DNA of 64,000 nucleotides, taken from assembly GCF_030283205.1 (NCBI RefSeq), contig NZ_JASNWF010000027.1:53368-117367 (forward strand). The letters run 5' to 3'. Positions 1 to 9,792 of the stretch are shown in pieces. A program made the position numbers and the translations under genes. Within the stretch, counting starts at the first letter, position 1. The number at the start of each line of letters is the position of its first letter. Below the pieces are notes generated by a model. It was not told where the DNA came from and made no database searches. It saw only the letters and a program-made list of their open reading frames with translations. The stretch comes from Actinomadura opuntiae (lineage in GTDB: Bacteria; Actinomycetota; Actinomycetes; Streptosporangiales; Streptosporangiaceae).

Positions 1-3000
1 ACCGCGAAGTCCGGCCATGTCCGCGAGGTCGACCTGCTGATGGTGACGCCTTCCGGGCTGTTCCTGGTCGAGATCAAGAGCCATCAGGGGCGGCTGGTCA
101 ACTCCGGCAGCACCTGGATGTTCCACCACCAGGGCCGGGTCAGCACGATCGAGAACCCGCTGCACCTGGCCGACCGCAAGGCCAAGGAGCTCAAGGAGCA
201 GCTCCAGTGGGCGCTGCGCAGGACGAACACCAAGGGGCTGAAGGTCCCGTTCATCCAGGCGGCGGTGTTCCTGTCCGACCCGGCGTTGAGGTCGGAGTTG
301 GACGATGTGCAGAGCACCGGCGTCTACGCCCGCGCCGCGGACAACGGGCTGCCTCCCGTCTGGGATGCCCTGCTCGGCAGGCGCCGTCCTGTCGCGCCTT
401 CTCGCACTGAGCTCACGTTCTCCCGCAAGATGCCGGACCTGATGGACGCCATCGGCATCCAGGGCTACCGCAAGCACCGGACGGTCGGGACGTGGCGCCT
501 GGAGCCCAAGGCGATGGACGCGGGCCCCACCTGGGAGGACTACCTCGCCGAGAACACGGCTCTCGAAGGTGACCACCGGCGAGTAAGGCTCTACTTGTCG
601 GAGCTGGGCGCGTCCCGCGAGGCGCAGGAGTCGACGCGCCGCGCCGCGCGCCGCGAGTACCTGGTCCTGCAGGGCATCGACCATCCGGGGATCGTCAAGG
701 CGGAGCAGTTCAGTGACGACCATGACGCGGGTCCGGCGATCGTGTTCCCGCACCGGCCCGAGTGGCTGCGCCTCGACCACTACATGGCCCAGTACGGCGA
801 CGGCCTGGACGTCGAGACCCGCCTCGGGATGATCCGGCAGCTCGCCGAGGCCGTCGCTCACGCGCACCGCCGCCACCTGTACCACCGGGCGCTCGCCGCC
901 CGCAGCGTCTACGTCGCCTTCCACGGCGCCGGCTACGACCCCACCTTGAAGATCATCGACTGGCAGGCCGCGGCCCGTCCCGGCGGCGGGTCGAACGGCG
1001 GGCATCCCGGACGTACCTCCACGCTCGCCGGGGCCGTCGCGACGGCCGCCGGGCACATCGAGCGGTCCGCGGAGGCGTACCTGGCCCCCGAGTTCGGCCG
1101 GGCCGACGCCGAGAGCGTGCCGCTGGACGTGTTCGGCCTCGGCGCGCTCGGCTACCTGATCATGACGGGCGCCGCGCCCGCCGACAGCCGCGGCGCGCTC
1201 GCCCGCCGGCTGACGGAGGAGCACCGGCTCACCCCGTCCGCGATCGACGAGTCCATCACCCCGCAGATGGACGACGTGATCGAGGGCGCCACCGCGCTCG
1301 ACGTGTTCGACCGGTTCGACTCGGTGAAGGAGTTCCTGGAGTACCTAGACCTGGTCGAGGAGGAGCTGACCGCGCCGGACGCCGAGCCCGACGCGGACCC
1401 GCTCGACGCCGTCCGTGGCACGGTCGTCAACGGCTGGACGGTGCTGCGCAACCTCGGCCAGGGCTCCACGTCCCGCACCTTCCTCGCCGAGCGGCAGACG
1501 CCCGATTGCAAGCAGACCGGTGTGCTGAAGGTGGCGCTGACCGAGGCCGCGTCCGACCGCCTTCATGCGGAGGCGGCGCTGCTCGCGCGGCTGCGCAGCA
1601 CCCGCATCGTCGGGCTGATCGAGGGCCCGTTCGAGGTCGCGGACCGCACGGTCGTCGTGCTGGAGGAGGCCGGGCAGGTCACGCTCGCCGAGCACATCAA
1701 GCGGCAGGGTCGGCTGTCCCCGGACGAGCTGGAGAAGTTCGGCGACGAGCTGTTCGACGCGGTCGACTACCTGGAGGAGGAGGGCGTCCGGCACCGCGAC
1801 ATCAAGCCGGAGAACCTTGCGATCCGCCGCCTGGCGAACAACATGAGCCGCCTGGTGATGCTCGACTTCTCCATGGCGGACACCCCGGACACCGCCGTCA
1901 AGGCCGGCACCCCCGACTACAAGGACCCGTTCGTCGGCACCGACCGCCGCCCCCGCTACGACGACCACGCCGAGCGCTACTCCATCGCCGTGACGCTGCA
2001 CGAGATGGCCTCCGCGGAACGCCCGTCCTGGGGCGACGGCATGGCCGAGCCCGAGTTCATCGACAAGGCCGAGACCGTCCCGCAGATCGCCGAGGACCGG
2101 TTCGACGCGGGTCTGCGCGACGCGCTCGTCGCGTTCTTCCAGCGCGCCCTGCACCGCGACGCCGGGAAGCGGTTCGCGTCGCTGAAGCAGATGCGGGACG
2201 CCTGGCGCGGCATGTTCCTCGCCCTCGACCAGACAGCGCCTCCGTCCACGCCGAGCAGCACCGACGAGGACACCGAGGACGTCCTTAAGGCCCGCGAGGC
2301 CCGGGCTACCGCCGCCACCGCGGAGACGCAGCTGGTCGAGGCGGGCCTGTCGCCGCGCGCGCTGTCCGCCGCGATCGACGGGCTCGGGGTGTCGACGGTC
2401 GGGGAGCTGATGGCGGTCCCGGCCGCCCGTGTCCACCGGCTGCGCAACGCGGGGATCGGCTCCGGCCCTCGCAACGAGCTGCTGCGCCTCGGTCGCGACT
2501 GGCGGCACCGCCTCGGCTCCAAGGAGTCCGTCGCCGCCGTCGCTAACGACCAGCGCAAGGCGGGGGAGGACGTCTCCGTCGCCGGCGCCGACGTCAAGGA
2601 GCGGCTGAAGCGCCTCAGCCTCGACGAGATCGCCGGACGCCTCGTCCCCAAGGAAGAGGGGCAGGACGCTGAGATCGTCGCGCTCGCCCTCGCGCTGCCC
2701 GGCCCGGACGGGGCGAAGGCACCGCTGGAGCCGTGGGCGTCGCAGCGTGACATCGCCGATCACAAGCGCATCAAGCCCACGGACGTGTCGCAGGCGCTCG
2801 CCGCCGCCCGCCGCCGCTGGACGTCCGACAGCGCGATCAAGCCGCTCCGTGAGGACGTCGTCGCGATCCTCACCGAAAAGGGACGCGTCCTCGAAGCCGA
2901 CCAGCTTGCCTCCGAGCTGCTGACCCGGCGGGGGAGCGGCCTCGCGGACCCCGCCGCCCGCCGCGCCGTCGCCGGCGCCGCCCTGCGCGTCGCCATCGAG

Positions 3001-4170
3001 ACCGAGGAGCGCCTGGACGAGCCGCGCCTCGCCAAGCGCCGCACCGGCCCCGGTGGCAAGAAGGTCCTCATCGCGCTGCGCGCCCCCGAGGACGCTGATC
3101 TTCCGGACGCCCCCGACCTCTTCGACTACGCGGAAGAGCTGGGGCAGCGCGCCGACACCCTCGCCGGCCTCAACCCGCTGCCCAGCGCCGTCACCGTCCA
3201 GGGGACGCTGCGCGAGGTCATCGTCCCGTCCGGGATGCCGTTGCTGCCCGACACGGCGCTCGTCGCGCTGGCCGCCGCCGCGTCCGCGAACGCGGCAGTC
3301 ACCGCCCGCCTCGAGCTGTACCCGACGGACCTCGACCCGGTCCGCGCGCTCGAACTCGCACAGATCGCCGGATACCTCGGCGGCACCGGCATCACCGCCG
3401 CCGACCTGCGCCGCCGCGTCCTCGCCCGCTTCCCCAGCATGACCCGCCTGCCGGACACCCCGGCCGCCCTCTACAAGGCGCTCCGCAAGGCCGGATATGA
3501 AGTCGAGTGGAGCAAGGACGGCAAGCGCCTCGTCGACCCCCGATTCGACGTCGCCGTCCGCTCCTACAGTGGTGGGCATAGTCCCGGGACGGCCACCGCC
3601 ACCGGACGCATCTCCACCGACCAGATCACCCGGCGGCTCCTCGGCAGCGTCACTGACGGCGGCTTCCTCGCCCTCAAGACCCGCCTCCGCAACGCGGACG
3701 CGATGCTCGCCGCCCTCACAGCGTTCCCGGACGTCACCCCCATCAATGTGACGACGGAATTCACGCGCGCCCTCCGCGACGTCGTCGCCGCCCGCGAGCT
3801 GCCGACCTGGGACACGATGCTGGAGGCCGACCCGGCGGACGCGCCGCCCGTCTTCCACCAGCTCATCGAGCAGGCGTTCGCCGAAGTGGAGAAGACCGTC
3901 TGCGCCACCGCGAACGTGGCGCTGCTGCACGACGCGACACCCCTCGCCCGCTACAAGGGCGGCCCCGAACTGCTGTCCCGCCTCGCCGAAGCGGCCCGCG
4001 ACCCGCACGAGGCGCCGAACGGGCTGTGGCTGCTGTGCCCGATGGCGGACCCGAAGAACCTGCCGCTACTGGACGACGCGGTCGTCCCTACGAACACCGA
4101 CAACGAACACCTCGTGCTGCCCCGCCTGTTCGGGCAGCCGGACGAATCGTCCGCTGGGAGAGCTTCATGA
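1..4170 (+). CDS. pglW: BREX-2 system serine/threonine kinase PglW (5' end outside window)
   Basis: Large Ser/Thr kinase of the type 2 BREX (Pgl) phage-defence system; the reading frame is open from base 1, so the true start lies to the left. Counting from the first codon here, residues 8-30 are the end of a NERD nuclease-like domain (D-L-L-x-V-T then E-I-K). A first kinase-like domain spans about residues 210-345; its catalytic loop reads HRA instead of HRD (883-891) and its magnesium loop reads DWQ (958-966), so it looks like a pseudokinase. A second domain, about 475-745, has the ATP lysine (1528-1530), HRDIKPEN (from 1792) and DFS (1864-1872), and should be active. The rest is a long C-terminal region starting with a helix-hairpin-helix-like segment (about residues 775-835). 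The stop overlaps the pglX start (ATGA). In Pgl the kinase is thought to control the methyltransferase. Confidence 0.93.
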   Translation, partial: TAKSGHVREVDLLMVTPSGLFLVEIKSHQGRLVNSGSTWMFHHQGRVSTIENPLHLADRKAKELKEQLQWALRRTNTKGLKVPFIQAAVFLSDPALRSELDDVQSTGVYARAADNGLPPVWDALLGRRRPVAPSRTELTFSRKMPDLMDAIGIQGYRKHRTVGTWRLEPKAMDAGPTWEDYLAENTALEGDHRRVRLYLSELGASREAQESTRRAARREYLVLQGIDHPGIVKAEQFSDDHDAGPAIVFPHRPEWLRLDHYMAQYGDGLDVETRLGMIRQLAEAVAHAHRRHLYHRALAARSVYVAFHGAGYDPTLKIIDWQAAARPGGGSNGGHPGRTSTLAGAVATAAGHIERSAEAYLAPEFGRADAESVPLDVFGLGALGYLIMTGAAPADSRGALARRLTEEHRLTPSAIDESITPQMDDVIEGATALDVFDRFDSVKEFLEYLDLVEEELTAPDAEPDADPLDAVRGTVVNGWTVLRNLGQGSTSRTFLAERQTPDCKQTGVLKVALTEAASDRLHAEAALLARLRSTRIVGLIEGPFEVADRTVVVLEEAGQVTLAEHIKRQGRLSPDELEKFGDELFDAVDYLEEEGVRHRDIKPENLAIRRLANNMSRLVMLDFSMADTPDTAVKAGTPDYKDPFVGTDRRPRYDDHAERYSIAVTLHEMASAERPSWGDGMAEPEFIDKAETVPQIAEDRFDAGLRDALVAFFQRALHRDAGKRFASLKQMRDAWRGMFLALDQTAPPSTPSSTDEDTEDVLKAREARATAATAETQLVEAGLSPRALSAAIDGLGVSTVGELMAVPAARVHRLRNAGIGSGPRNELLRLGRDWRHRLGSKESVAAVANDQRKAGEDVSVAGADVKERLKRLSLDEIAGRLVPKEEGQDAEIVALALALPGPDGAKAPLEPWASQRDIADHKRIKPTDVSQALAAARRRWTSDSAIKPLREDVVAILTEKGRVLEADQLASELLTRRGSGLADPAARRAVAGAALRVAIETEERLDEPRLAKRRTGPGGKKVLIALRAPEDADLPDAPDLFDYAEELGQRADTLAGLNPLPSAVTVQGTLREVIVPSGMPLLPDTALVALAAAASANAAVTARLELYPTDLDPVRALELAQIAGYLGGTGITAADLRRRVLARFPSMTRLPDTPAALYKALRKAGYEVEWSKDGKRLVDPRFDVAVRSYSGGHSPGTATATGRISTDQITRRLLGSVTDGGFLALKTRLRNADAMLAALTAFPDVTPINVTTEFTRALRDVVAARELPTWDTMLEADPADAPPVFHQLIEQAFAEVEKTVCATANVALLHDATPLARYKGGPELLSRLAEAARDPHEAPNGLWLLCPMADPKNLPLLDDAVVPTNTDNEHLVLPRLFGQPDESSAGRAS

Positions 4171-7100
4171 TCGACCGCAAGGCGCTGCTCGCCGACCTCA
4201 AGAAGCAGGTCGGAACCCTCGAAGGGAACTTGCGGGAGCGTGCGGCCGACGACGCAGACACCCACGCCCGCCTGCATGGCGAATGGCAGAAGGCCCGCGA
4301 GGCGAGCCGCATCGCAGCCACCTACGAGACGTGGCTGGACGACCGCGTGACCCAGGCCGCAGTCGCCTGGGTTCTCGGGACGGTGTTCCTCCGCTTCTGC
4401 GAGGACAACGGCCTGATCGAGATGCCCTTCCTCGCCGGCCCCGGCGACAAGCTCGACCTCGCCCAGGAACGCCAGGCGGACTACATTCGCCAGAACCCGC
4501 ACGACACCGACCGCGACTGGATCCTCGCGGGCTTCAAGGAGATGTCCCGCTCCTCCGTCGCCGCAGGGCTCTTCGACCGAGCCCACAACCCCATGTGGCA
4601 GATCGAGATCCCGCACCCCACCGCCAAGGCCCTGCTCGCCTTCTGGCGCCGCCGCGGTGAGGACGGCGAGATCGTCCACGACTTCACCGACCCGGACTGG
4701 GATACCCGCTTCCTCGGTGACCTCTACCAGGACCTCTCCGAGCACGCGAAGAAGACGTACGCGCTGCTCCAGACCCCTGACTTTGTCGAGGAGTTCATCC
4801 TCGACTACACCCTCGAGCCGGCCGTGGACGAATTCGGCCTGGACGGCCTGCGCCTGATCGACCCCACCTGCGGCTCCGGCCACTTCCTCCTCGGAGCCTT
4901 CCACCGCATCCTCAACAAGTGGCGGACCGCTGAGCCTGCCACAGACATCTGGGAACTCATCCGCCGGACGCTCCTCTCGGTCCACGGTGTCGACAAGAAT
5001 CCTTTCGCCACCAACATCGCCCGCTTCCGCATGCTCGCCGCCGCAATGAAGGCCGGGGGAGTCACCACCCTCACCCGCGTCCCCGATTTCCCCATCATCG
5101 TCGCCACCGGTGACTCGCTCCTCCACGGACGCGGCGCCTCCGGCATCCAGGAAGACCTTTTTTCTTCCGCTGAAACACATACCTACATCACGGAAGACAT
5201 CTATGACTACGTCAGTAGCGAGGACGAGGCGCGTGAGGGCGCGATCGATCTCCTTGGGGCTGGTAGCTACCACGTCGTGGTCGGAAATCCACCCTACATT
5301 AGCGTAGATGATCCTCAAGAAAGTGGAAATTATCGCCGCGCCTATCAAGCATGTTCAGGGCGGTACTCGCTAGCTGTACCGTTTATGGAACGGTTCGTGC
5401 AACTAGCGAAGCTTGGTAGCGAGCGTTCGGCGGAAGCTGGATATGTAGGGAAGATTACAGCCAACTCCTTCATGAAAAGAATTTTTGGCAAGAAGCTGAT
5501 TGAAGAGTTCTTGCCGAAAATAGACCTGACTCATGTAATTGATGCTTCTGGGGCGGATATACCCGGCAACAGCACTCCCTCTGTCATCTTTTTTATGCGA
5601 CGGAGGTGGCCCAAGTCTACGGCGAAGATACGGAGCGTGCTGGGACTGCGGGGAATGCAACGTAGTGAAGACGATCCTCCGGGCGGCCCCGTTTGGCAGG
5701 CCATAACTGCTCAGCTTGAAGAAGTTGGAAGTGAGAGCGAATGGGTCAGCGTGGTTGATCTCGGCAGGGAGTTTTTCGCTAAACACCCTTGGACTCTGAG
5801 CGGAGGTGGGGCAAATTTGGTGCTTGAAATGATTGAGTCGGGCACGCGCCGCCTCGAGGATCACCTGGCTCGGCGAACAGGATTTGGTAGCTTTCCCGGG
5901 CAAGATGCTGTCTTCTTTTTGGGAGAAGCATGGGCCAAAAGAAACGCCTGCGAATTTCCTATGGCCCGACCCCTCATCTCAGGTGCCGTTGTTCGTGACT
6001 GGAGCATTCTTCCCAGAGATGTCGCACTGGTGCCATACGGAAACGATCAAAACCCGGTGCGGTATGCCCCTTCGTCGGCCTGGGGGCGCCACCTTTGGAC
6101 CATGAGGAGGATACTTCAATCGACGGTAGGATTCGACGGTCGCGAGCAACAACTGAGCAGTGAAGATCAATGGTGGACCTGGTATCGCTGGATACCAGAA
6201 CGCTACGAGACACCCTTGAGTTTGACCTATGCTGAAATTGCAAGCCATAATCATTTCGCATTTGATCGAGGAGGGCGTGTCTATAATCAGACCGCGCCGG
6301 TAATCAAACTCAAGAGCGCTGATGACGTCAGTGTTCATACTGCAATCCTAGCGATTTTGAATAGCTCTGTGGCGTGCTTTTGGTTGAAGCAAGTCTGTCA
6401 AACTAAGGCTAATGCCACGGCATCGAGCGGCATAGCCGATCAGCCGTGGTCTTGGAACTTTCAGTTCAGTGCCACAAAGGTGGATCGTTTTCCGTTGCCC
6501 GAGCAATTGCCTGTGGAGTTGGGCATCAAAATGGATGCTCTTGCCAGAGAATTTGAGCATTCAAGCGCATCACGGATCAGTGAAGAAGATGTTCCGACTC
6601 GGGCCAACCTTCAAGAACTGCATGACCGGAACCGGAAAGTTCGCGAAAGAGCTATAGCTCTGCAAGAGGAGTTGGACTGGAAAGTCTATTGCCAGTTTAA
6701 CATCCTTGACGATGAAGTCACCTGTGCGCTGGAAAGCGTTCCGAATGTGAAGTTTGGAGAGCGCGCTTTTGAGATAGTACTGGCGCGCAAGCTTCAAGAG
6801 AGCGAAGTTGAGACCAAGTGGTTCGAGCGTCATGACGCAACTCCAATAGTCGAAATCCCCGGGCATTGGCCTGAGGATTATAAAAAAATCGTCGAAAGGC
6901 GCATCGAGATAATCGAGGCACGGAAGGATATCGCTCTTATTGAGCGTCCAGAATATAAGCGGCGATGGGCAGGAACAGCGTGGAATGAACAGGAGAAGAT
7001 TGCGCTCCGGTCTTGGTTGCTGAACCGGTGCGAGGAGCGTTCGCTGTGGATTGCTGACGATGAGTACGGCACCGAGCAGCCGCGTGTAATGACGGTCAGC

Positions 7101-7739
7101 CAGCTTGCTGACCAGCTCCGGCGGGATGAAGACTTCGTGTCTATTGCCCGGTTGTATGCGGGTGATGATTTGGATCTGAGCAAGGTGATCGCGGAGATCA
7201 CGCGGGACGAGCATGTTCCGCATCTGACGGCGCTTCGATACAAGGACCCGTCTGGGCTGCGTAAGCGGGCGCAGTGGGAAGGCGTGTGGGAGCAGCAGCG
7301 CGAGGAGGACCGGACGGGCAAGCGGCTCGACATTCCGGTGCCTCCCAAGTACACGTCGGCTGACTTCCTGAAGTCGTCGTACTGGCGGAATCGTGGAAAG
7401 CTGGACGTGCCGAAGGAGCGGTTCATCTCGTATCCCAAGAGCGGGCCGGACGGGGACTCGTCCATACTGCTCGGGTGGGCCGGTTGGGATCACCGGGAGC
7501 AGGCGCAGGCGCTCATGATGTTGATCGAGGAGCGGGCCACTCAGGACGGGTGGGATGTTGCTCGGCTGACGCCGCTGCTCGCTGGACTCGCGGAGGTACT
7601 GCCGTGGGTGCGGCAGTGGCACGGTGAGGTTGATCCGGCGTTCGGGCAGAGTCCGGCCGATGCGTACACCATGTACTTGGAGAGTAAGCAGCGCGAGTAT
7701 GGAATCTCGGACGGCGACCTCAAGAATTGGCGTCCCTAG
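4167..7739 (+). CDS. pglX: BREX-2 adenine-specific DNA methyltransferase PglX
   Basis: N6-adenine DNA methyltransferase that marks or discriminates DNA in BREX/Pgl defence. The 1190-residue length is normal for PglX. The start is the ATG overlapping the pglW stop, with GGGAG just upstream; an open frame continues further 5' but lies inside pglW. The SAM-binding motif DPTCGSG is at residues 232-238 (4860-4880) and the catalytic NPPY at 374-377 (5286-5297), marking a gamma-class enzyme. The C-terminal region, with Y-W-R-N-R-G-K-L and G-W-A-G-W-D-H segments, is typical of type 2 PglX. Base composition is uneven: codons before about 5150 and after about 7050 are G+C rich, whereas 5150-7050 falls to roughly 45-55% G+C with A/T-ending codons. 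That stretch should include the target-recognition part. It is translationally coupled to pglW. Confidence 0.95.
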   Translation: MIDRKALLADLKKQVGTLEGNLRERAADDADTHARLHGEWQKAREASRIAATYETWLDDRVTQAAVAWVLGTVFLRFCEDNGLIEMPFLAGPGDKLDLAQERQADYIRQNPHDTDRDWILAGFKEMSRSSVAAGLFDRAHNPMWQIEIPHPTAKALLAFWRRRGEDGEIVHDFTDPDWDTRFLGDLYQDLSEHAKKTYALLQTPDFVEEFILDYTLEPAVDEFGLDGLRLIDPTCGSGHFLLGAFHRILNKWRTAEPATDIWELIRRTLLSVHGVDKNPFATNIARFRMLAAAMKAGGVTTLTRVPDFPIIVATGDSLLHGRGASGIQEDLFSSAETHTYITEDIYDYVSSEDEAREGAIDLLGAGSYHVVVGNPPYISVDDPQESGNYRRAYQACSGRYSLAVPFMERFVQLAKLGSERSAEAGYVGKITANSFMKRIFGKKLIEEFLPKIDLTHVIDASGADIPGNSTPSVIFFMRRRWPKSTAKIRSVLGLRGMQRSEDDPPGGPVWQAITAQLEEVGSESEWVSVVDLGREFFAKHPWTLSGGGANLVLEMIESGTRRLEDHLARRTGFGSFPGQDAVFFLGEAWAKRNACEFPMARPLISGAVVRDWSILPRDVALVPYGNDQNPVRYAPSSAWGRHLWTMRRILQSTVGFDGREQQLSSEDQWWTWYRWIPERYETPLSLTYAEIASHNHFAFDRGGRVYNQTAPVIKLKSADDVSVHTAILAILNSSVACFWLKQVCQTKANATASSGIADQPWSWNFQFSATKVDRFPLPEQLPVELGIKMDALAREFEHSSASRISEEDVPTRANLQELHDRNRKVRERAIALQEELDWKVYCQFNILDDEVTCALESVPNVKFGERAFEIVLARKLQESEVETKWFERHDATPIVEIPGHWPEDYKKIVERRIEIIEARKDIALIERPEYKRRWAGTAWNEQEKIALRSWLLNRCEERSLWIADDEYGTEQPRVMTVSQLADQLRRDEDFVSIARLYAGDDLDLSKVIAEITRDEHVPHLTALRYKDPSGLRKRAQWEGVWEQQREEDRTGKRLDIPVPPKYTSADFLKSSYWRNRGKLDVPKERFISYPKSGPDGDSSILLGWAGWDHREQAQALMMLIEERATQDGWDVARLTPLLAGLAEVLPWVRQWHGEVDPAFGQSPADAYTMYLESKQREYGISDGDLKNWRP

Positions 7740-8142
7740 AAGCCCAAACGTGGCAGTCGCAGGAAGAAGAGCCCCCGGATCGCCCCTCCACATGTTCCTC
7801 CCAGCGCGCTTCCGCGACGTAAGTCCGGTCAGTGACAGCTACCTGATTGACCTGTGATGATGTCGCCCCCACGGCATCCTCATAAAAAGCGACGCATCAG
7901 AAGCCGACGTCTTCTGCAAGCATTATCTGGCAGCGGCGTGGCTGTTGTTGGAAACGTGCCCGGCGTCCGTGTGAAGAGGAATCACGGGTCGTGTGCATCG
8001 GCCGGCGCCTAGGTGAAGGCGATGCCTGCTCTTACCGAAGAGACGCAGCACGCTACGTAGCGCTTCCTCCGTAGCGATGCTGCGCTCGGGCCACGGGATG
8101 TTTAGTTAACTGAGGTCATGCGGCTAAAGACGTCTAATCAAC
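7740..8142. other. intergenic region between convergent pglX and DUF397 gene
   Basis: About 400 bases without a credible gene, between the ends of two convergent units. It contains two hairpins: a small one at 7898-7916 (CAGAAG, 7-base loop, CTTCTG) about 160 bases after pglX, and a stronger one listed separately at 8044-8084. A further 6-bp stem (CTCAAC / GTTGAG) overlaps the stop of the DUF397 gene. I see no promoter or RNA gene. Confidence 0.6.
8044..8084. terminator. bidirectional hairpin terminator
   Basis: Inverted repeat with outer stem CGCAGCA / TGCTGCG, a small bulge, inner stem GCTACG / CGTAGC and a 12-base loop. It has about 13 paired bases and sits between convergent pglX and the DUF397/XRE unit, so it can serve both. 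There is no T tract, as is usual in high-G+C actinomycetes. Confidence 0.6.
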
Positions 8143-8328
8143 TCAACGGAGCGAGTTGAGGAGCGCAGCCCAGTCAGTGCGAGTGAACTCCAGTACTGGG
8201 CCGTTGCCCTGCTCCTTGGAGTCGCGGACGCCGATGGTTTTCCGGTCGGTGGCCAACGAGACTTCGACGCACTCGCTACCTGCTTCGCTGCGACGTGCCT
8301 TGCGCCAGCGGGGGTACTTCTCCCTCAT
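8143..8328 (-). CDS. DUF397 small protein
   Basis: A 61-residue DUF397 protein. Family features are the N-terminal W-R-K-A-R-R-S, central E-C-V-E-V, V-R-D-S-K and the ending F-T-R-T-D-W. DUF397 proteins are nearly always encoded next to DUF5753-type XRE regulators in actinomycetes; in some Streptomyces pairs they are thought to antagonise the regulator, as with WhiJ- and BldB-related systems. The ATG overlaps the stop of the upstream XRE gene (ATGA on the minus strand), so the two are translationally coupled. The target of this pair is unknown. Confidence 0.9.
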   Translation of the reverse strand: MREKYPRWRKARRSEAGSECVEVSLATDRKTIGVRDSKEQGNGPVLEFTRTDWAALLNSLR

Positions 8329-9206
8329 GCACGGGGTCCTGTCTCTTCGGTCAGTCGGTCCGCCACTTCGTCCAGCAGCGAGAGGCTGGCCTCTGGGGAG
8401 AGCGCGGCACGACTGAGGTGGTCGTACCTCCGTGTATACCGCTCAACGTCCTGCGGATCAGTGTGAACGATGTCCGTAGTGACCGTGTCCACAAGGGTCA
8501 TCGGCGGGTCTTCCGGTTCCGGGAACGTGTATAGAAAGAATGGGACGGTGGGGAGCGGGTACCCCGGCGTGCGGACGTCCACCGGTAGTAGTCGTACGTT
8601 GAGGTGATCCACCTCTGTCACTGCCCTGACGATATGTCGCACCTGAGCAGCCAAGACTTCCTCCGGGACGATGACACGGTGCAAGACGACCTCGTCGAGG
8701 ATGAAGTCGTACGCGGGGCCATCAGGCCGGAGTATCTCTTCCTGCCGCCGGAGTCGCGCCTTGGTCATCTTGGCGGGCATGAAGTCGGTCGAGCCCTCGG
8801 CTTCGGCGAGGTTGACCATGGCGGCGATCATCTCAGGAGTTTGCAGGACCCCGGGGATCGAACTCGGGCTGTAGCCGCGGATGGTTGATGCACCCGACTC
8901 GACGTCGGCGTAGAGCCGCTGACGGGTCCCCATGGCCTCGCCGTAGGAGTCCCACCAGCCTTTTGCGGCAGCCTCGTGGGCAAGAGTGATGATCTCCTTC
9001 CACTTCTTGTCCGAGACGCCGAGCGTGTTGAGGATCGTGATGACGTCGCCGACATCCGGGCGGCCGTGAGCGTTCTCCAGGCGGCTGACCTTCATGCGGG
9101 AGTAGTGGATGCGCTTGGCGAGTTCGTCCGCCGTCATCTCGCGTTCCTCTCGTAGGGCGCGGAGTTCGGCCGCGAGACGCCGGCGTCGGACGAAGGGGCT
9201 GACCAT
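8325..9206 (-). CDS. helix-turn-helix XRE regulator with DUF5753 domain
   Basis: A 293-residue transcription regulator. Residues 10-65 form an XRE-type helix-turn-helix (L-A-A-E-L-R-A-L-R-E, then S-R-M-K-V-S-R-L-E-N). Residues about 105-285 are the DUF5753 ligand or partner domain (Y-S-P-S-S-I-P-G-V-L-Q-T-P near its start, then I-L-D-E-V-V-L-H-R). Length and order match the common actinomycete family. It is followed by and coupled to its DUF397 partner. Lying between the two BREX blocks, it could regulate nearby genes, but nothing in the sequence shows which. No operator was recognised with confidence in the upstream gap. Confidence 0.92.
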   Translation of the reverse strand: MVSPFVRRRRLAAELRALREEREMTADELAKRIHYSRMKVSRLENAHGRPDVGDVITILNTLGVSDKKWKEIITLAHEAAAKGWWDSYGEAMGTRQRLYADVESGASTIRGYSPSSIPGVLQTPEMIAAMVNLAEAEGSTDFMPAKMTKARLRRQEEILRPDGPAYDFILDEVVLHRVIVPEEVLAAQVRHIVRAVTEVDHLNVRLLPVDVRTPGYPLPTVPFFLYTFPEPEDPPMTLVDTVTTDIVHTDPQDVERYTRRYDHLSRAALSPEASLSLLDEVADRLTEETGPRA

Positions 9207-9792
9207 GGCGACCTCCGGGGGCAGGATCGTGACAGCTCAGCTACTCTATGTACAGGATGGCGGAGCCGATTCGTTGCCGAACGGACTCGTGTCGGAGGTC
9301 GACCAAGGCAACACTTTCCTACCGAACGCGACTCTATGGGCGTTCGAGACTTCGTCCAAGCTATCCGAGGCTGCACATACCGGTCCGTCCATGGAAGCTC
9401 ATGGCTCGGTTGAAGATCTCATGGGTGACGGCTGGGATGGCGGGGCCGGCAGGACATCGAGGAAATCGGGTGGTGGTGTGCCTACGCCCTGACTCGAGGT
9501 CAGGGGAGTGGCAGACAAGATGCGCCGAGACAGTGGGCTGGGTGCGGGTGAGGGCGCCTGTCGTGAATCCCGTTCGATGGCGGAGATCCCGTCGCTCGGG
9601 CACCGTCGGTCCCTGACGTGCGTATTCAAACTAGAATTACTCATCAAGGTGACGGTGAGTGATGTCGTCTGCGACAGTACTTCCGCCTGTAAGCGGCTAC
9701 TGTGGGGTTATGGAGAAAAAGCAACTACACCCTGACTAGAGCGCGGGCGATGGTGTAATGTTTTCACGCCTCCCAGATGTCTTGGACGGAAC
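9207..9792. other. divergent intergenic region upstream of toxin cassette 1
   Basis: About 590 bases between the divergent XRE gene and the first WXG100 gene. Short open frames exist on both strands, but none has convincing codon bias, a ribosome site or a familiar product. It should hold the promoters for both directions; the only one I can propose is at 9732-9759. The heptamer CTCTATG occurs twice (9244 and 9331) without obvious symmetry. Confidence 0.5.
9732..9759 (+). promoter_or_regulatory. candidate sigma70-like promoter for toxin cassette 1
   Basis: CTGACT (9732-9737) and TGTAAT (9754-9759) are separated by 16 bases, about 35 bases before the WXG100 start. The -10 matches TATAAT at five of six positions and the -35 matches TTGACA at four. 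Placement is good, but the evidence is only sequence resemblance. Confidence 0.35.

Noticed and set aside
1345..4008. Very long open frame antisense to pglW (also similar ones opposite pglY, pglZ and hrpB)
   Set aside because: Composition artefact of high G+C third positions: Arg/Gly/Ala-rich, no motifs, no ribosome site, and the sense strand encodes clear proteins.
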